Assembly (NCBI RefSeq): GCF_000237925.1
Contig: NC_031498.1
Coordinates: 702,015-766,014, forward strand
Source of the DNA: Schistosoma mansoni
Taxonomy: Eukaryota > Platyhelminthes > Trematoda > Strigeidida > Schistosomatidae
Length of the DNA stretch: 64,000 nucleotides
Direction of reading: 5' to 3'
In this document: piece by piece, positions 44,669-55,735 of the stretch
How the letters are laid out: every line of letters begins with the position of its first letter
Position numbering within the stretch: the first letter of the stretch is position 1
Program-made: the position numbers and the translations under genes
The notes under the pieces: model-generated
Databases searched by the model: none
The model's input: the letters and a program-made list of their open reading frames with translations, nothing else
What the model was told of the DNA's origin: nothing

Positions 44669-45329
44669 TCTATGACTATTCACTGATGCCAAATTAAAAT
44701 CTTAACTTATATATATAACATTGGTTTTGACCAACATTACGCAGAAACCGATCAGTTTTGTTCATTGGACAATTGATTCAACTTCCAAGCTCCTTCTAAT
44801 GACCCCAAACTGAGTCAACAAGGCAACTTGAACACAAGAGTCTCAAAGTGCAAAAGACTGGTGATGAGGATTAGTTGACTCCCAAAATAAATCAAAATGA
44901 CTTAGGTATATACCACTTTTTTATGGTTTATTTATAGTTAGACTGACAACCGAATTAGTATAAATTGAAATGAGGTGTGTTTAACGACAATGATTGAGTA
45001 ACTTACCATATAAACACATTTACAATTACTCATCTATAATCCTTCTTAAGATCTGATGAATACATGTCACATACTATTGGAAAAAGTATCAGTTTCATTT
45101 GTAATCCTTATTTCAGTTGATTAAGCTGTTATTCGCCATATCAGAAACATTTTCTAATGTGTATGCTCAAACTTAATTGGTTTACTTCAACATTCTATTT
45201 CTTCGAAGTAATCTTTTTTGATGGTTAATTTGTCATTGTTTTTTAACTTGAGTCTGTAGTTTTTAGCAATATGTGTAAACAGGACTCTCTCTCTCTCTCT
45301 CTTGAACACTTAAATTTCACAATATAAGG
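44669..45329. other. No gene recognised; (CT)n at 45285-45302
   Basis: AT-rich DNA with a short (CT)n tract. Confidence 0.45.
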
Positions 45330-45490
45330 TAATGGAGATTGTTGAATTCTATGAAACCCATGAATCGATCGAAGTCACATATCCATTGAGAACCTGGAAA
45401 AACGTTTTATCCTAGTATGGAACTCTGCAGAAAAACCTATCCACAAATCTCCAACCAGTAATTGAATCTAAGACCTTCAGTGAATTTGCA
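45330..45490 (-). repeat. Old family B SINE upstream of candidate gene
   Basis: Reversed remnants: GGAGATTGTTGAATTCTATG, GAACCTGGAAAAACGTTTTA, TAGTATGGAACTCTGCAG. It ends about 30 bp before the ATG at 45520 and could contribute 5' UTR or promoter sequence. Confidence 0.5.
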
Positions 45491-45519
45491 TTTAAACTTT
45501 ACTCCTATTACTTTATGGA

Positions 45520-45866
45520 ATGATTGTCTTAATGTTATGTGTTCTGTCTGTTTTGATTCAATTACGAATGTATACTTCAACACTTGATCAACCTAAATAT
45601 TCATATGGGGATAAGAAAGAATTTGTAATAACCATTAGTGACTGCAATCGAATACTGTTGCAGAATAGTCAAATGTATGCTATACTTTACAAGATTGATT
45701 CAGACAGAGGCATGTATGTGGCAGTGTTGACTGGGTAAGTAATTCACTCACTGGAAACGTCTCAAACCTGTATCCTTTACTTTCTCTTTGGCCTTTCTAT
45801 AGGATGTGTTCTCTCTGGTCTTATAATAACTTACCCGATATATTACTTAAGCGAATTACCAGCTGA
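45520..45866 (+). CDS. Candidate small two-exon secreted protein gene
   Basis: Exon 1 (45520-45734) starts at ATG and encodes a hydrophobic leader (MIVLMLCVLSVLIQL), then a polar segment (TSTLDQPKYSYGDKKEF, ISDCNRILLQNSQMY, YKIDSDRGMYVAVLTG). It ends at a consensus donor, CTGG|GTAAGT. A 68-bp intron ends in a pyrimidine-rich TTTGGCCTTTCTATAG, and exon 2 (45803-45866) adds GMCSLWSYNNLP... to TGA at 45864, giving 92 residues. AATAAA at 45979 could be the poly(A) signal. Short introns and small secreted proteins are common in schistosomes (established). No domain recognised; transcript evidence is lacking, so this is an inference from splice signals and an open frame. Confidence 0.4.
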
Positions 45867-46001
45867 AACTTTGTCAATCAGTAAAATTTGTTGGCTTTTA
45901 ATAATCTTGCCTTCCAGTCACAAATTTCTTTTTGAAAAAACTCATACTATATGACAGTGATTTAAAAGTTAAATGATCAATAAAAGACCTGAAAACCCTG
46001 G
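45714..46001 (+). repeat. Direct duplication, copy 1 (partner 46887-47177)
   Basis: 45714-45757 and 45779-46001 match the partner essentially base for base, but 45758-45778 (inside the candidate intron) is different. Copy 1 ends exactly at the gap. Confidence 0.9.
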
Positions 46002-46201
46002 NNNNNNNNNNNNNNNNNNNNNNNNNNNNNNNNNNNNNNNNNNNNNNNNNNNNNNNNNNNNNNNNNNNNNNNNNNNNNNNNNNNNNNNNNNNNNNNNNNN
46101 NNNNNNNNNNNNNNNNNNNNNNNNNNNNNNNNNNNNNNNNNNNNNNNNNNNNNNNNNNNNNNNNNNNNNNNNNNNNNNNNNNNNNNNNNNNNNNNNNNNN
46201 N
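46002..46201. other. Assembly gap, 200 N
   Basis: Placeholder of exactly 200 N, immediately after duplication copy 1. Confidence 0.99.
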
Positions 46202-46258
46202 ATTAGAATGTAAGAGATTTTTTCATATTAATTATTCATTGTTTACTGAATATACAAT

Positions 46259-46494
46259 CAGAAGGGGTTTTGTGGAGATTTCAGTATTTTTCATAGTTCA
46301 AATCATGAGTCAATTGAAGCTAGACCACCATTGGTGAACGGTTGCTCAAACTTCGTGGATTGGTTGAAGTTAGACATTAACACTGTTGGATGCCGGCTAA
46401 GTGGTCTGTTGGTTAAGTGCTCTGGCGCGAGACTGGTAGGTCGTGGGTCCGAATCTCGCGAGTGCGAGATCGTGGATGTGCACTGCTGAGGAAC
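46259..46494. repeat. Family B SINE with 7-bp TSD
   Basis: Terminus CAGAAGGGGTTTTGTGG, short reversed arm, then leader end and forward head (GGTCTGTTGGTTAAGTG) and breaks off within the hammerhead core (GCTGAGGA). ATACAAT flanks both ends (46252-46258, 46495-46501). The fixed end is the CCCCTTCTG side. Confidence 0.85.
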
Positions 46495-46501
46495 ATACAA
46501 T

Positions 46502-46886
46502 ATTGAAATAGATTTGAAGAGATTATGCAATGACTTACTGATTAAAGCTTTAATTAATTCTTACTTTTTCTTGTTATATATAACTTGTTATTCTTAAATG
46601 TCTTTTTGTTTATTATTGGAAGACTAGCCAGATTTCACTGTTTCTTACTTCACCACCTAAAAAGTTAGGCGAATTGAAGTAAGTACCAAATGATAGTTTA
46701 TAAATGCACAATCATAATGGTTTTCCCTATTGTCCCGATGTATATCAGTTAGTAAATCATCTGCAACGTAGGACTAGGCACACATATGCATCGGTCCAAA
46801 TTGCCACACTTCATGAGCATAACAAGGCAAACACCAAATTCATAGAAGTAATTACTTCGATAACAATAATATATAGAAGAAAAACT
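46502..46886 (+). other. Unassigned, short ORF
   Basis: An ORF from 46704 (MHNHNGFPYCPDVYQLVNH...) runs into duplication copy 2 in a different frame from copy 1. No domain recognised; it may be coding or chance. Confidence 0.25.
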
Positions 46887-47177
46887 GTATGTGGCAGTGT
46901 TGACTGGGTAAGTAATTCACTCACTGGAAAGGTATAAAGTAATTTTAATCTCATACTTTCTCTTTGGCCTTTCTATAGGATGTGTTCTCTCTGGTCTTAT
47001 AATAACTTACCCGATATATTACTTAAGCGAATTACCAGCTGAAACTTTGTCAATCAGTAAAATTTGTTGGCTTTTAATAATCTTGCCTTCCAGTCACAAA
47101 TTTCTTTTTGAAAAAACTCATACTATATGACAGTGATTTAAAAGTTAAATGATCAATAAAAGACCTGAAAACCCTGG
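46887..47177 (+). repeat. Direct duplication, copy 2 (partner 45714-46001)
   Basis: Contains the same donor GTAAGT, acceptor CTTTCTATAG, exon-2 sequence and AATAAA as copy 1, but the sequence upstream is unrelated and the copy-1 reading frame is closed shortly before. A partial gene copy or an assembly duplicate. Confidence 0.9.
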
Positions 47178-47460
47178 ATACTATCTCAGGTGAATGAATG
47201 GATGTTCACTTTGATGACATGACTGTTTAATACTTGCTGGTTTTTAATGGTTATTTAATAATGATCACTCGTTCATTTAAACTGTAAAACTACAAAAATA
47301 ATTATCACAAAGATCAGTAATGGCAATCAAAACACTTATTACTCTTCTCACGTTAAATGTTCTAATTTTGACATAATGAGATCTCTTCCTTCACAAATAT
47401 GTTACCTACAACTTTAAGGATAAACCATATTTTAATAAGAATTGAGATTTTGAAAATGAC

Positions 47461-47757
47461 CCCTCACAGTGTTGACTGAAGTTAAGATATTACAAAGACT
47501 GAAGATCGTGGTTGATGTAGTGAAATATGTTAGGAATGAAAAGAAGATGTTACCAGTGGCATTGAATGGTCGTTGTGATAATATAGCAAGTCGATTAAAG
47601 TTGGAATTGTACCACTCGAAGCTGATCCAACTCAAACCTGACAAAAATAAAACCTCCAAATCAAACCATTCTCTAAAACCCCCCTCATATAAAATATGTG
47701 AATTCACAAATGTTAAATTGAACTATAAAATGTTGAGTAAATTTGAACGTGTACTGT
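47461..47757 (+). CDS. Possible coding exon, unidentified
   Basis: About 98 codons open to TAA: TVLTEVKILQRLKIVVDVV, YVRNEKKMLPVALNGRC, LKLELYHSKLIQLKPDKN, KICEFTNVKLNYKMLSKF. Rich in Lys and charged residues rather than the Ile/Phe/Tyr mix of random AT-rich ORFs, and less AT-biased than its flanks. No ATG near the start, so it would be an internal or terminal exon. Function unknown; chance remains possible. Confidence 0.25.
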
Positions 47758-47929
47758 AAAATGTAACATTGTCAAAGTACAGTAATAGGGAAAAAATTAT
47801 TGAATTTATCAACGTCTACTACAGATTACTCTGGCTGTAAAGCGAATGAACAACATATAAAATCGTCCTTTTGGACACAGATTATCCACCTTCTCGGATT
47901 CTTATAAGAGTCTTGATAGTGTTCTTAGA

Positions 47930-48010
47930 TAGGGTTAAGTATTTAGGTTTAAGACTAGGGGTTTGGAATTAGAGTTTTCATCACAAACTGATGTCATCTA
48001 TAGTCTAAAC
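47930..48010 (+). repeat. Family D fragment
   Basis: GAGTTTTCATCACAAACTGATG resembles the TTTTCATCA(C/T)GAACTG block of 4563-4975 and 58425-58650. Confidence 0.4.
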
Positions 48011-48409
48011 ATACTTTATAGTAATAGAAACAAATGAATTTTGAACAAGAATTCGAGAGACTCCATCTGAGCAATCCATTTCCAAATTAGAGTACAACCA
48101 AGTTGGAGTTTTTTTCAGGATTAAAGGCCTAGGGTTAGGATTTATGGACAGTGTCGATTTATGAGTTATATACAATCTATCGAGACGGTATTGAGCGTTT
48201 TCTACAATGAACACTATCATTTTTTCTCCATGGTGACAAAAACAATTTTTCGCTATCATCTAAACTTTTTTGATCAGTATATAATGTTATTTCTGCTGCT
48301 CATTATGCGTGAATTTCGCACAAAAATCTAAACTTCGTATCCTTGATACTGATTGCCTCTTCTATGTACTATACTTTCACCGGTAAAATTAGTGGTCATT
48401 TAAAAGTAA

Positions 48410-48492
48410 CACCATTGGTGGTCTAGCTCAGATCAACTCATGAAGTCAACTGTTACAATACTACAATCCCCATAAACCCCTATTCTCATAAT
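48410..48492 (+). repeat. Family B SINE, 3' end only
   Basis: GGTGGTCTAGCTCAGATCAA, CTCATGAAGTCAACTGTTAC and CCCCATAAACCCCTATTCTC match the terminal ~80 bp. Confidence 0.65.
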
Positions 48493-48632
48493 ACGATTAA
48501 CTTAAATATCAACATTAGTTCGATATAATTAGCCCAAAATTGCTAAGAAAAGAAACTTTCAAGTTAGAAAATAAAAGATTTTTGGGCATTACAATTCTAT
48601 TTTCACTAATTCCTCAAATATAATCGTAATGT

Positions 48633-48909
48633 GATGTGTGTTATTGATATCGACAAATATAAGTAGTATGTATTATCAATCGAAAGTGAAATGCTTGAAG
48701 GCAGAAGAACATTAAGAAAATTAAAGAGAAAAGAACGAGAACAAAGAATGATTGATTCGGAAACAAAGGAACAACAAAGTCTGAGACAATTGATTGACAT
48801 TTTACAAATGACATATTTAACTGTATGGTTCTCAGACTTAATCAAGATATTTCGTAATGTGTCAGGGATACACATTTGGTTGTACACACTTACGTTCACA
48901 TTCACTACG
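48633..48909 (+). mobile_element. Solo LTR, gypsy-type fossil, older
   Basis: Opposite orientation to the other LTRs: ATATAAGTAGTATGTATTAT, GGCAGAAGAACATTAAG, ACTGTATGGTTCTCAGACTT, ending GTTCACATTCACTACG. More diverged than 407-710. The ORFs across it on both strands are not genes. Confidence 0.65.
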
Positions 48910-49289
48910 GTAACATTGGTCAGTAATGGCGACTATTACGCATAAAATAGTATTGTTGCTTAAATTGGGCGCCTTGGAAACATAATAATAATCATGATAT
49001 ATTGAATAATATAATATAACAAATTACACAAATAGTCTTGTGATAAAATTGAAAATATGATTTATGTCTAGACATTTTCTTTGTTTAAAGTTTCACACAT
49101 ACATGTGACGACGACGACGTTGATCATGATCATCATGATGATAATGATGATCTGATTACAAATATTTTCACAACTTCATGTCGTTTATGAGATAAATTAT
49201 TAGGCATTCCTAATTATAGAAAAAAAAGAACCCAATGATTGAATTATAACAATGTGATTAGTCTAGTTGAATTACATTTATATGATAAG

Positions 49290-49985
49290 ATCATCTTATC
49301 TTATATTAGATTGTGTCCAAATACCAGTTCAATTATTATCTTACCCGTAGATGGTTTACTTTCTATTATAAATAATATATATATAGATATAGGTTATCCA
49401 TCTAAATTTATCAATAGATGGAAAGTTCATGGCACAATGAGACTTACTGTAGCCTTTGTGGAAAAAAATCCTGTCTACATCACCTTACCATTTAGAGGTG
49501 ATTCAAATAGCCTTTTGCTGAAACAAGGGCTTAAATCAGTCATCAACAAAACGTATTGTGCAGCGAAGGTCATCATCAAAGAAAGAACGAGGTCCATCCT
49601 TTATTCAAAACCTAAAAGATATGAAAACGATTGTGTCACATCCCACTGCATTTACCAATTTAAATGTGTGTGGTCATACATACATACATAGGGAGGAGTA
49701 ATCGTGATCAGAAAATTAGGGTGTATGAACATGTACCAAAATGGTTGCAGAAACTAATAGAATCAAACGACCCGATAATAGTAGAAGATAAACATCCATC
49801 ATCCTGTATTGCCAAGCACATAATCAAAAGAGGCCATAAGATTGATCTTAACTCGGCTTTTGTTGTGTTGTATTAAAGTGTAAAAGGGCGTATACTAAGG
49901 TTTATTGAAGCCTTAGCCATACGAAAATTCAAACCCTCTTTGTGTAGTCAAAAACAGTTTGTTCTCTCCTTAAATCTACCCTGGT
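49290..49985 (+). mobile_element. Penelope-like element, RT C-terminus and GIY-YIG endonuclease
   Basis: Encodes YPSKFINRWK, VYITLPFRGDSNS, LLKQGLKSVINKTYCAAKV and CIYQFKC (end of the reverse transcriptase/linker), then HTYIGRSNRDQKIRVYEHVP (the GIY-YIG-type motif with its downstream Arg and EH), HPSSCIAKHIIKRGHKIDL and finally RKFKPSLCSQKQFVLSLNL to a stop. This arrangement is diagnostic of Penelope-like elements. At least two frame breaks and loss of the 5' part make it non-functional. Confidence 0.85.
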
Positions 49986-49987
49986 AA

Positions 49988-50160
49988 TATATAAGAATTT
50001 TCGTCTAAATTAGAGCGAATAGTTTCACAGTATTTTGGTGCCGAGTTAAAATGTATATTTCCTTGTAAAAGCTTGGACCACATTACCAGGTGAAACGTTG
50101 GATTTACTTCAAATTCATTTGCTGAGATTTTACAAATATACATTATTCCTATTTAATTTC
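49988..50160 (+). mobile_element. Nested Penelope-type terminal segment
   Basis: ATAAGAATTTTCGTCTAAAT to ATTCCTATTTAATTT interrupts the 3' region. CTACCCTGGTAATAT precedes and CTACCGTGGTAATAT follows it, an apparent 15-bp duplication with one mismatch. Same family as 41107-41266 and 62575-62905. Confidence 0.65.
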
Positions 50161-50430
50161 CTACCGTGGTAATATTAGCTTATTATCCAAAGTGGTTAGG
50201 TTTCAAATTGTCTTCACATTATTATTATTATTAATATTTTCATTATTAATATCTTTGTCTCCGCTTACCCCCCCTCATTTCCAGTCTAGTTGACCTTTTA
50301 TCTTTTATATATAAATGTTCTCAACAAGTAAATGTATGATCAGATTGTTTGAAATGTATTGCACTAATATATCATGTAGTCCTGATAATCTTCGTCTTCT
50401 TATTACACTATTAAAATTTATCAAAGGGAC
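50161..50430 (+). mobile_element. Penelope-like element 3' non-coding region
   Basis: TTATTATCCAAAGTGG ... CCAGTCTAGTTGACC ... CTGATAATCTTCGTC parallels 37585-37815. The (ATT)n at 50218-50250 differs between copies. Confidence 0.7.
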
Positions 50431-50856
50431 TAATTGTTTTAAATATGATTGAAAAAAGTGTTAAAAATGTAATTAATAGAGGGGGGGGGGAAAGAAGGGG
50501 TATATTGAATTTTGATAAATTAATTATATTATTAATAGCCAATGTCAATTTCAAAAATGTAAACCTTTTTTTTCTAGGGTTATCATCTAAAAACTCAATA
50601 TGGATCATAATTCTTATCTATTTTATGATGAGTGATCCATCCGTGAGTTTTGAATTCCCTATAGTTTATCGTTTTGATAGTATCATTTTGAGTTTGTAAG
50701 CTTTCATGGTTAATCGTATTTCACGCATTATTTGTTGTTCTCTCTAGATATACTTCATTTATACACTGAATGAACATAAAGTTCTGAATGCATTACATAT
50801 TCATGGACACATTTGTATATTTGGTTTGAATTTTCCACGAACTATCTTCTATCTCA

Positions 50857-51085
50857 CTTAGTATTACTTGTTTGAATCTTCCCATTGATGTTTTTAGGAC
50901 TGCAACTGGTCAGTCTCTAATTGGCATATGTGCATACTGTGTGTATTGCCTCGATATAGCCTAAATTCACAAGCATGGTAAGCAAAGATGGATAGTGGCT
51001 AGCAATGAAATCCAGTCTGACGCGCGTTTCGTCCTATTTGAGACTCGTCAACTGGATGTACCCGCATCTCAGAGTTGATGTTCAT
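50857..51085 (-). repeat. SM-alpha SINE
   Basis: Plus strand: CACTTAGTATTACTTGTTTG, GGACTGCAACTGGTCAGTC, GCAAAGATGGATAGTGG, reversed hammerhead, GTACCCGCATCTCAGAG, then truncated. The core is TTGACGA (C3 changed), with the 3-nt AGA insertion after the cleavage site. Confidence 0.8.
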
Positions 51086-52037
51086 TCATTTTCATTTCTA
51101 CTTCAGACATATATCTTTCTCTGAGTTATTTATCTTATTCAGCTCTTTGCTTTCTATCATATGTATTCTATCTTGTGACAGGTTATCTTCTACTTCTTAC
51201 CATAAGATTTAATCATGAACACTTAGTCTTTTTGTATTTAATTTGCCATAAAATTATTTGGTTTGATTGTTGTAATTTCTAAATCATTGTGTATCCTATG
51301 AGTGTGATGGACTTCCTTATGAGAAGAACCATAATTAAAATTTGTTAATATATCATTCTAATTTCAATGTGCTTTTATAGTATCAGATCTGTAAGATTTG
51401 AAGCATTTTTGTATTGGATATATTTGTATTCTAATTGAGTTGATTTAAATATTATCCAACATATGTAAAGATAATTTAGTTTGCTTCAATGGAGTTTGTA
51501 TGGAATTTGGCTTGAAATGTGCTTAACTCAACTAATATGCAAAATCAATGAACTATAAGGATTAGAAGAGCTTCAATGTATTAAGATGCATCTACAGCTA
51601 GATTTTCGACAATTTCTCAAACGAATTAAGACTCTCAAAGTAAGTAAATTCTCACTAGTACCTGGTTTGTTTAGTACGGCTAACACCAAGAGTGAGAGGT
51701 TTAATAATACTAGGTGAGAATATTGTCTATTACTTCACATTATATATGGGCTGAAAAAAACATTATGACCAATGAGCTAGTTATGGAGTTGAAAAAATAA
51801 TTGTTAAGCTCCGTAGGAATCCAAAGGCTTATATCCTCAGTTAAAATGAACAGTAAAAGAATGAAAATTTACCCTAAATAATGGGTAAAGGGTTTAAATA
51901 TAAAGGTAACTTTCGACTATGAACACCACAGGAGTTGGTGCACTGATATGAACATTGAAGAAGAATTAGATTTCTCAAAATCCTAAATTCTTCTTCGTAA
52001 AATTAGGATATATTAGGATATATTGTGTAAAATAATC
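51086..52037. other. No gene recognised
   Basis: AT-rich. ATTCTCACTAGTA at 51648 and TACTAGGTGAGAAT at 51708 form a loose hairpin. GATATATTAGGATATATT is a short tandem at about 52008-52024. Confidence 0.4.
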
Positions 52038-52226
52038 CCCCTAACTTGGAATCATGAAGGGAAGCGAAAAAGAGGAAGGCCAAAGAACATATTACGCCAG
52101 GAGATTGAAGCAGATATGAAAAGGATGAATGTTAACTGTGAAGAACTGTAAAGGATTGCCCAGGACATGGTGGAATAGAAAAAACTGGTGTGTGGCCTAT
52201 ACTCTTCAACGAGGAGTAACAGGCGT
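52038..52226 (+). mobile_element. RTE LINE 3' end seeding a microsatellite
   Basis: TAACTTGGAATCATGAAGGG, AGAGGAAGGCCAAAGAACAT and GAGGAGTAACAGGCGTAAGT match the 57.6 kb copy (same subfamily). It runs straight into GTAA repeats, which are the element's own 3' tail. Confidence 0.88.
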
Positions 52227-53194
<968 letters not shown>

Positions 53195-53345
53195 CATGAA
53201 GCCTAAATAACTGAGTGGTAACGTCTCTAACAGTCACGCTGACTATACTAGTTTAGAATCTCATAGGAAAAATTAAGCTGATGAAGACTACAAAAGCATC
53301 CAGCTGACGAGTGTCAAAGAGCACGAAATATAGCTCTATTTTTTT
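53195..53345 (+). repeat. Family C SINE with preserved hammerhead core
   Basis: Head-like AACTGAGTGGTAACGTC, then CATCCAGCTGACGAGTGTCA, GAGCACGAAATATAG. Core CTGACGA, stem II GTGT/GCAC and GAAA are intact, but stems I and III do not pair convincingly. Confidence 0.55.
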
Positions 53346-53377
53346 CTGCTGATTACCTCTAGTCACTTACCAGAAAA

Positions 53378-53722
53378 TATTTATTTACTTATCTAAACAC
53401 ATAAATGTTGGCACAATGGGGAACCGAATACATATGCGCCATCCAAATCACTTGATTTGAGTGTGGGCTGTGATTATGTCCGTGTTCCCAGACCAAAATA
53501 GGTGGTTTTCTTAGGGGGACGCGCTCGGAGCCTTCGACCTAAAGGTCTGACCCACAAGGCAGTGGAACATCGTAAGGAGAAGCAGTCCCACGGTAGCCGG
53601 AGACCAATAATTGATTCATACGCCATTCACTCCCTCAGAATCTTGAAGCCCATGTGCACGATTGGTTTGGAATCAGGGTTTCCCAACTCCCATACCCACC
53701 AACGCGGTTAAAACACCTGACA
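53378..53722 (-). repeat. Family E interspersed repeat, reversed
   Basis: Plus strand starts with the complement of the A-rich tail (TATTTATTTACTTATCTAAA) and ends near CCACCAACGCGGTTAAAACA, so the 5' ~180 bp are missing. Confidence 0.75.
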
Positions 53723-54249
53723 TTCACTTTTTGTTCTCTTAATTTTGTAAGCAACATTAATACCACTAGTAGAACTTCCTTGTCAGTAACTCTATACGTG
53801 CAGTCATATGTGAGTATTTCAAGTAAGAGATCAGATTCTCCACATCCTCAGCTGTTCCAAAGCATTTGAGAAACACCAGTAAATATGATCGGTCCAGTGT
53901 CATACACGAAATCCGTACGAGCAGTCTAGAAAACTTGTCGGTCCTGTTATCTGCCTAACTCAGCCTAGTTAAATCCATCAAGAAAATATGATTATTCATT
54001 TAATAATTCAATAAATATTCCATCTAACATTATTCTATAAATATTCCCTATTCAATAAAGTAAATTTCAATCTGTTATAAGTAATTGTTAGACAATCAAT
54101 CATTATTTTAATAATAACAATATTACTATTATTAATTAAATGGTATAAGTTATTTATTGGATTTTTTTTCCTTTTTCCCTGTGTGTTTTCTAATTACTTT
54201 CTTGTCTTCTTTTTTTAATTAAAAAAATTTGGGGGGGGAAAGATTAAAA
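53723..54249. other. No gene recognised
   Basis: AT-rich with T- and G-runs near 54163-54238. Confidence 0.4.
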
Positions 54250-54655
54250 TAAATTTTATTATTATTACCATTACTATTACCATTATTATTACTATTACCA
54301 TTACTATTGTTACCACCATTATTACTATTATTATTGCTACTACTATTACCATTATTATCATTAGTCTCACTGTTACCATTATTATTACCATTATTACTAC
54401 CATTACTACCACTATTACCATTATTATTACCATTATTATTACTATTATTATCACTATTACTATTACCATTACTATTATTACTGCTATTACTATTACCATT
54501 ACTATTACTATTATTACCATTATTATTATTACAACTATTATCATTACTACTGTTATCACTACTACCATTACCATTACTACTACTATTACCATTACTATTA
54601 TTTCTATCACTGTTACCATTATGAAACCTATTACTGATATCACTATTATCACTGT
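54250..54655 (+). repeat. ATT/ACT/ACC trinucleotide microsatellite, ~400 bp
   Basis: Same unit types as 12928-13120, twice as long. All long ORFs across it (Leu/Pro, Asn/Ser or Val/Ile-rich) are repeat artefacts. It abuts the outer end of a gypsy LTR. Confidence 0.95.
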
Positions 54656-54659
54656 CACT

Positions 54660-55735
54660 AATATTAGACACAAATTACAACATTGCTTGATAAAATACAA
54701 AAACCATACTCTGATACTCTATTTGCAAAATGTTCTTTAACTGTCTCGAGCTTTATTGTTCCTGGATTTCCACACCAATTGCTTTTTATTTCTGCTCTTC
54801 TCTTCTTGATCTTCTCAATCTTCTGCTGTCAGATATTCTATTCCTTACTCACGATATACACTACTTATGTCGATATAAGTAGCCCGCACCATACTCGTCC
54901 CCCCTTTTAATAAGCTGTTCTCGCAACCTTTCCGATCGCCGTACAACTGTCTTCTTTGGTGCTGTTCGTGACTCTTACTTATGATGTTCTTGAAACCATC
55001 TCTGCAGTTGACTGGCATTTACACGCTTCTGCTTGTCTTCTCTCCGGATCGTGTAAACGGAGCCACGTCTTTCCGTGATAATGTACGGTCCCTTTCATTT
55101 CGGGGTCAACTTTCCTGACCCTGGTTCCCCTTCTGTGTTACTTTTCCGTTCTCTACACTTTACCAGGTCCCCCACTGTAAAAGGGTTCCACACTCTTCTC
55201 CGCTGTTCCGCCTTTTTTGTGTCTGATATTTGTTTCTTTTCAACGTTCTTTATTGCCTCCGTCCTATCTTTTCTTAATCTTGTTGTTGTCCACTTCTGTT
55301 GTTGTGGCCAGGTCTTATTATGCATCGGAAGTCGTGTCTGTCTACCATAGATAAGTAAGAAAGGTGATTTCTTGGTTGTTCCCTGTATGGAGGCACGATG
55401 CGCCAGAAAAATTAGTGGTAACTCTTTCTCCCAATTCCCTCCTTTAGATGCTAACCATTCCTTTAATGTCCGGTTGTTTCTTTCTGTAAGCCCGTTTGTC
55501 TGAGGGTGATACGGTGTAGTTCGTATCATCTTGATTCCAAACTGCTTTAGACCGGCCTTAAACTCGTCACTTTCAAAACAGGGACCCTGGTCGGTTAGTA
55601 TCATCTTCGGTATTCCGTGACCCGCTACAATATGCCGGATTATTACTTCGGTTACTGTTTTTGCCCGCTGATCTGCAATCGGTACAGCGTCTACCCATCG
55701 TGTAGCATGTTCTACTATGAAAAATAGTATATCAT
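54660..55735 (-). mobile_element. Gypsy/Ty3 LTR retrotransposon fragment (integrase + LTR)
   Basis: Minus-strand parts in order: integrase catalytic core (VEHATRWVDAVPI; ILTDQGPCFES; HPQTNGLTERNNRTL), integrase C-terminal region, a polypurine tract (AAAAGGGGGGAC at about 54899-54910), and an LTR to about 54660 of the family seen as solo LTRs in this window. A broken fossil: only the 3' part of the element is present. Boudicca-like affinity is recalled, not checked. The reading frame is fairly well kept, so it is probably not among the oldest copies. Confidence 0.88.

Noticed and set aside
47432-47707. Minus-strand 91-codon ORF
   Set aside because: It is the antisense shadow of the more plausible plus-strand frame at 47461-47757 and has a Phe/Ser/Trp-rich chance composition.
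48606-48945. Overlapping ORFs of 99 and 84 codons
   Set aside because: They coincide with a solo LTR that aligns with six other copies lacking these frames.
54215-54700. Long ORFs on both strands (Val/Ile, Asn/Ser, Leu/Pro)
   Set aside because: Several overlapping frames are open only because the trinucleotide microsatellite lacks stop codons. The same holds for 12841-13170.
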